From contig NZ_JAGGKQ010000001.1 in NCBI RefSeq assembly GCF_017873815.1, positions 1 through 64,000 on the forward strand: a stretch of DNA of 64,000 nt, written 5' to 3'. The notes under the pieces were generated by a model that saw only the letters and a list, made by a program, of their open reading frames with translations, had not been told where the DNA came from and searched no databases. Below, in pieces: positions 63,110 to 64,000 of this stretch. The translations under genes and the position numbers were made by a program. The first letter of the stretch is position 1, and each line of letters opens with the position of its first letter. This DNA is from Halorubrum alkaliphilum. GTDB lineage: Archaea; Halobacteriota; Halobacteria; Halobacteriales; Haloferacaceae.

Positions 63110-64000
63110 ATGCAACTGGGCGTCATCGGACTCGGGCGGATGGGGCAGATCGTCGTGAACCGGTCGATGGACGCGGGCCACGACGTGGTGGCGTTCGACC
63201 TCTCGGCGGAGGCGACGGCGACCGCGGCGGAGAACGGCGCAGAGCCCGCGGATTCGGTCGCGGACCTGTGTGACCGGCTCGGCGGGCCGGCCGAGGGGGA
63301 CGGTGAGGAGAAACGGATCTGGCTGATGGTGCCCGCGGGCGACGCGGTCGACGCCACCCTCGATGACCTCGAACCACACCTTTCCGACGACGATGTCGTC
63401 GTCGACGGCGGTAACTCCCGGTTCCAGGCGTCGGTCCGACGCGCCGAGGCGACGGACGCCGCGTATCTCGACTGCGGGACTTCGGGGGGTCCCGCCAGCG
63501 CGACGGAGGGGTTCTCGTTGATGATCGGCGGCCCGAAGTGGGCCTACGAGACCATGACGCCCGTCTTCGACGCGGTCGCGACCGGGCCGGACGGCCACGA
63601 CCGGATGGGCGAGTCGGGCGCGGGCCACTACGTCAAGATGGTCCACAACGGCGTGGAGTACGCGCTGATGCAGGCGTACGGCGAGGGGTTCGAGCTGCTC
63701 CACGACGGGCGCTACGACCTCGACATGGAGACGGTCGCGCGCACGTGGAACAACGGTGCGGTGATCCGCTCGTGGCTGCTCGAACTCTGTGAGGAGGCGT
63801 TCGCGGAGGAGGGAAGCGACCTCGGCGACGTCGCGGACCACGTCGCCGGCGGATCGACCGGCACGTGGACGGTTCAGGAGGCGCTCGAACAGGAGGTTCC
63901 GGTTCCACTCATATACGGTGCGCTCGCGGAACGGTTCGACTCGCGCAACGAGGGTCGATTCTCCCGCCGCCTCGCGAACCGGCTGCGATACGGATTTGGT
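63110..64000 (+). CDS. gnd: 6-phosphogluconate dehydrogenase, decarboxylating (3' end outside window)
   Basis: The visible part is 297 codons from the ATG at 63110; the frame is open at the right edge, where only a few codons should be missing in this short, about 300-aa class. Features are the Rossmann GVIGLGRMGQIVVNRSMDAG, VDGGNSRFQASVRRAE, substrate motif DCGTSGGPASATEGFSLMIG and the catalytic Lys region GHYVKMVHNGVEYALMQAYG. It oxidises 6-phosphogluconate to ribulose 5-phosphate with NAD(P)H release, the oxidative pentose phosphate route used by haloarchaea. Confidence 0.93.
   Translation, partial: MQLGVIGLGRMGQIVVNRSMDAGHDVVAFDLSAEATATAAENGAEPADSVADLCDRLGGPAEGDGEEKRIWLMVPAGDAVDATLDDLEPHLSDDDVVVDGGNSRFQASVRRAEATDAAYLDCGTSGGPASATEGFSLMIGGPKWAYETMTPVFDAVATGPDGHDRMGESGAGHYVKMVHNGVEYALMQAYGEGFELLHDGRYDLDMETVARTWNNGAVIRSWLLELCEEAFAEEGSDLGDVADHVAGGSTGTWTVQEALEQEVPVPLIYGALAERFDSRNEGRFSRRLANRLRYGFG

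Noticed and set aside
62710-63273. A 187-codon frame running through the pseudogene into gnd
   Set aside because: Only its first ~30 codons look like transporter sequence; the rest is out of frame with both the transporter C-terminus and gnd.

Overview
The window is chromosomal DNA of a halophilic archaeon of the class Halobacteria. The evidence is high GC, very acidic predicted proteins, TTTATAA-type TATA boxes about 26 bases before many start codons (leaderless transcripts), Tat lipoprotein and PGF-CTERM signals, and archaeal or haloarchaeal markers such as CdcH, TrmY, a type-2 PyrF, MBF1, halocyanin and Htr transducers. The overall style resembles Halorubrum; this genus call is an inference from memory, not a search.

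Layout. 1-0.9 kb: the 5' part of an IS66-type transposase gene running off the left edge, a 12-bp palindrome and a small orphan ORF, next to tRNA-Pro(CGG). 1.0-9.9 kb: housekeeping genes, mostly on the minus strand (CHY zinc finger, trmY, pyrF, carB, a small winged-helix protein, a DUF5815-like protein, cdcH). 10.2-10.8 kb: repeat element copy A. 10.9-22.5 kb: HAD phosphatase, a 36-codon leaderless gene, a DUF92-GNAT-hisI-coiled-coil run, small membrane and zinc-ribbon proteins, a cupin/FAH pair, an AEC transporter, a divergent SDR, a CoA transferase and thrC. 22.6-23.0 kb: element copy B. 23-30 kb: membrane proteins, NAD kinase, a RAD55/KaiC-like ATPase with an unusual low-complexity N-terminus, and an OLD-like ATPase. 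29.8-30.4 kb: element copy C (inverted), then tRNA-Gly(CCC). 30.6-45 kb: M28 peptidase, nadE, a winged-helix regulator, truA/uspA, aldo/keto reductase, a hexapeptide acyltransferase, an Nmad3-like protein, hisS, a coupled receptor/binding-protein pair for chemotaxis, DUF5802 and a Vms1-like peptidyl-tRNA hydrolase. 45-56.8 kb: a surface metalloprotease, cupin/rhodanese, epoxide hydrolase-like protein, katG, a PurD-like ATP-grasp protein, a REC-PAS-LOV histidine kinase, MBF1 and a two-domain halocyanin. 56.9-64 kb: two HD-phosphohydrolase paralogues around an opposing uspA, an amidohydrolase, tdk, a partial element copy (D), an internally deleted transporter pseudogene and the gene for 6-phosphogluconate dehydrogenase, cut by the right edge.

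The most unusual content is a dispersed non-coding element present as three long copies (A 10205-10775, B 22583-22995, C 29795-30395 inverted) and one tail fragment (D 62555-62640). Each long copy has a ladder of five TTTATAA-like boxes at almost invariant spacing, two invariant GC-rich blocks, and perfect hairpins at equivalent positions whose sequences differ between copies. This pattern suggests conserved RNA or DNA structure. I know of no described function for it.

Functionally the rest is core metabolism (pyrimidine, histidine, threonine, NAD(P), tRNA modification) mixed with sensing (chemotaxis pair, probable blue-light kinase), redox and stress proteins (KatG, rhodanese, UspA) and quality-control proteins (CdcH, Vms1-like).
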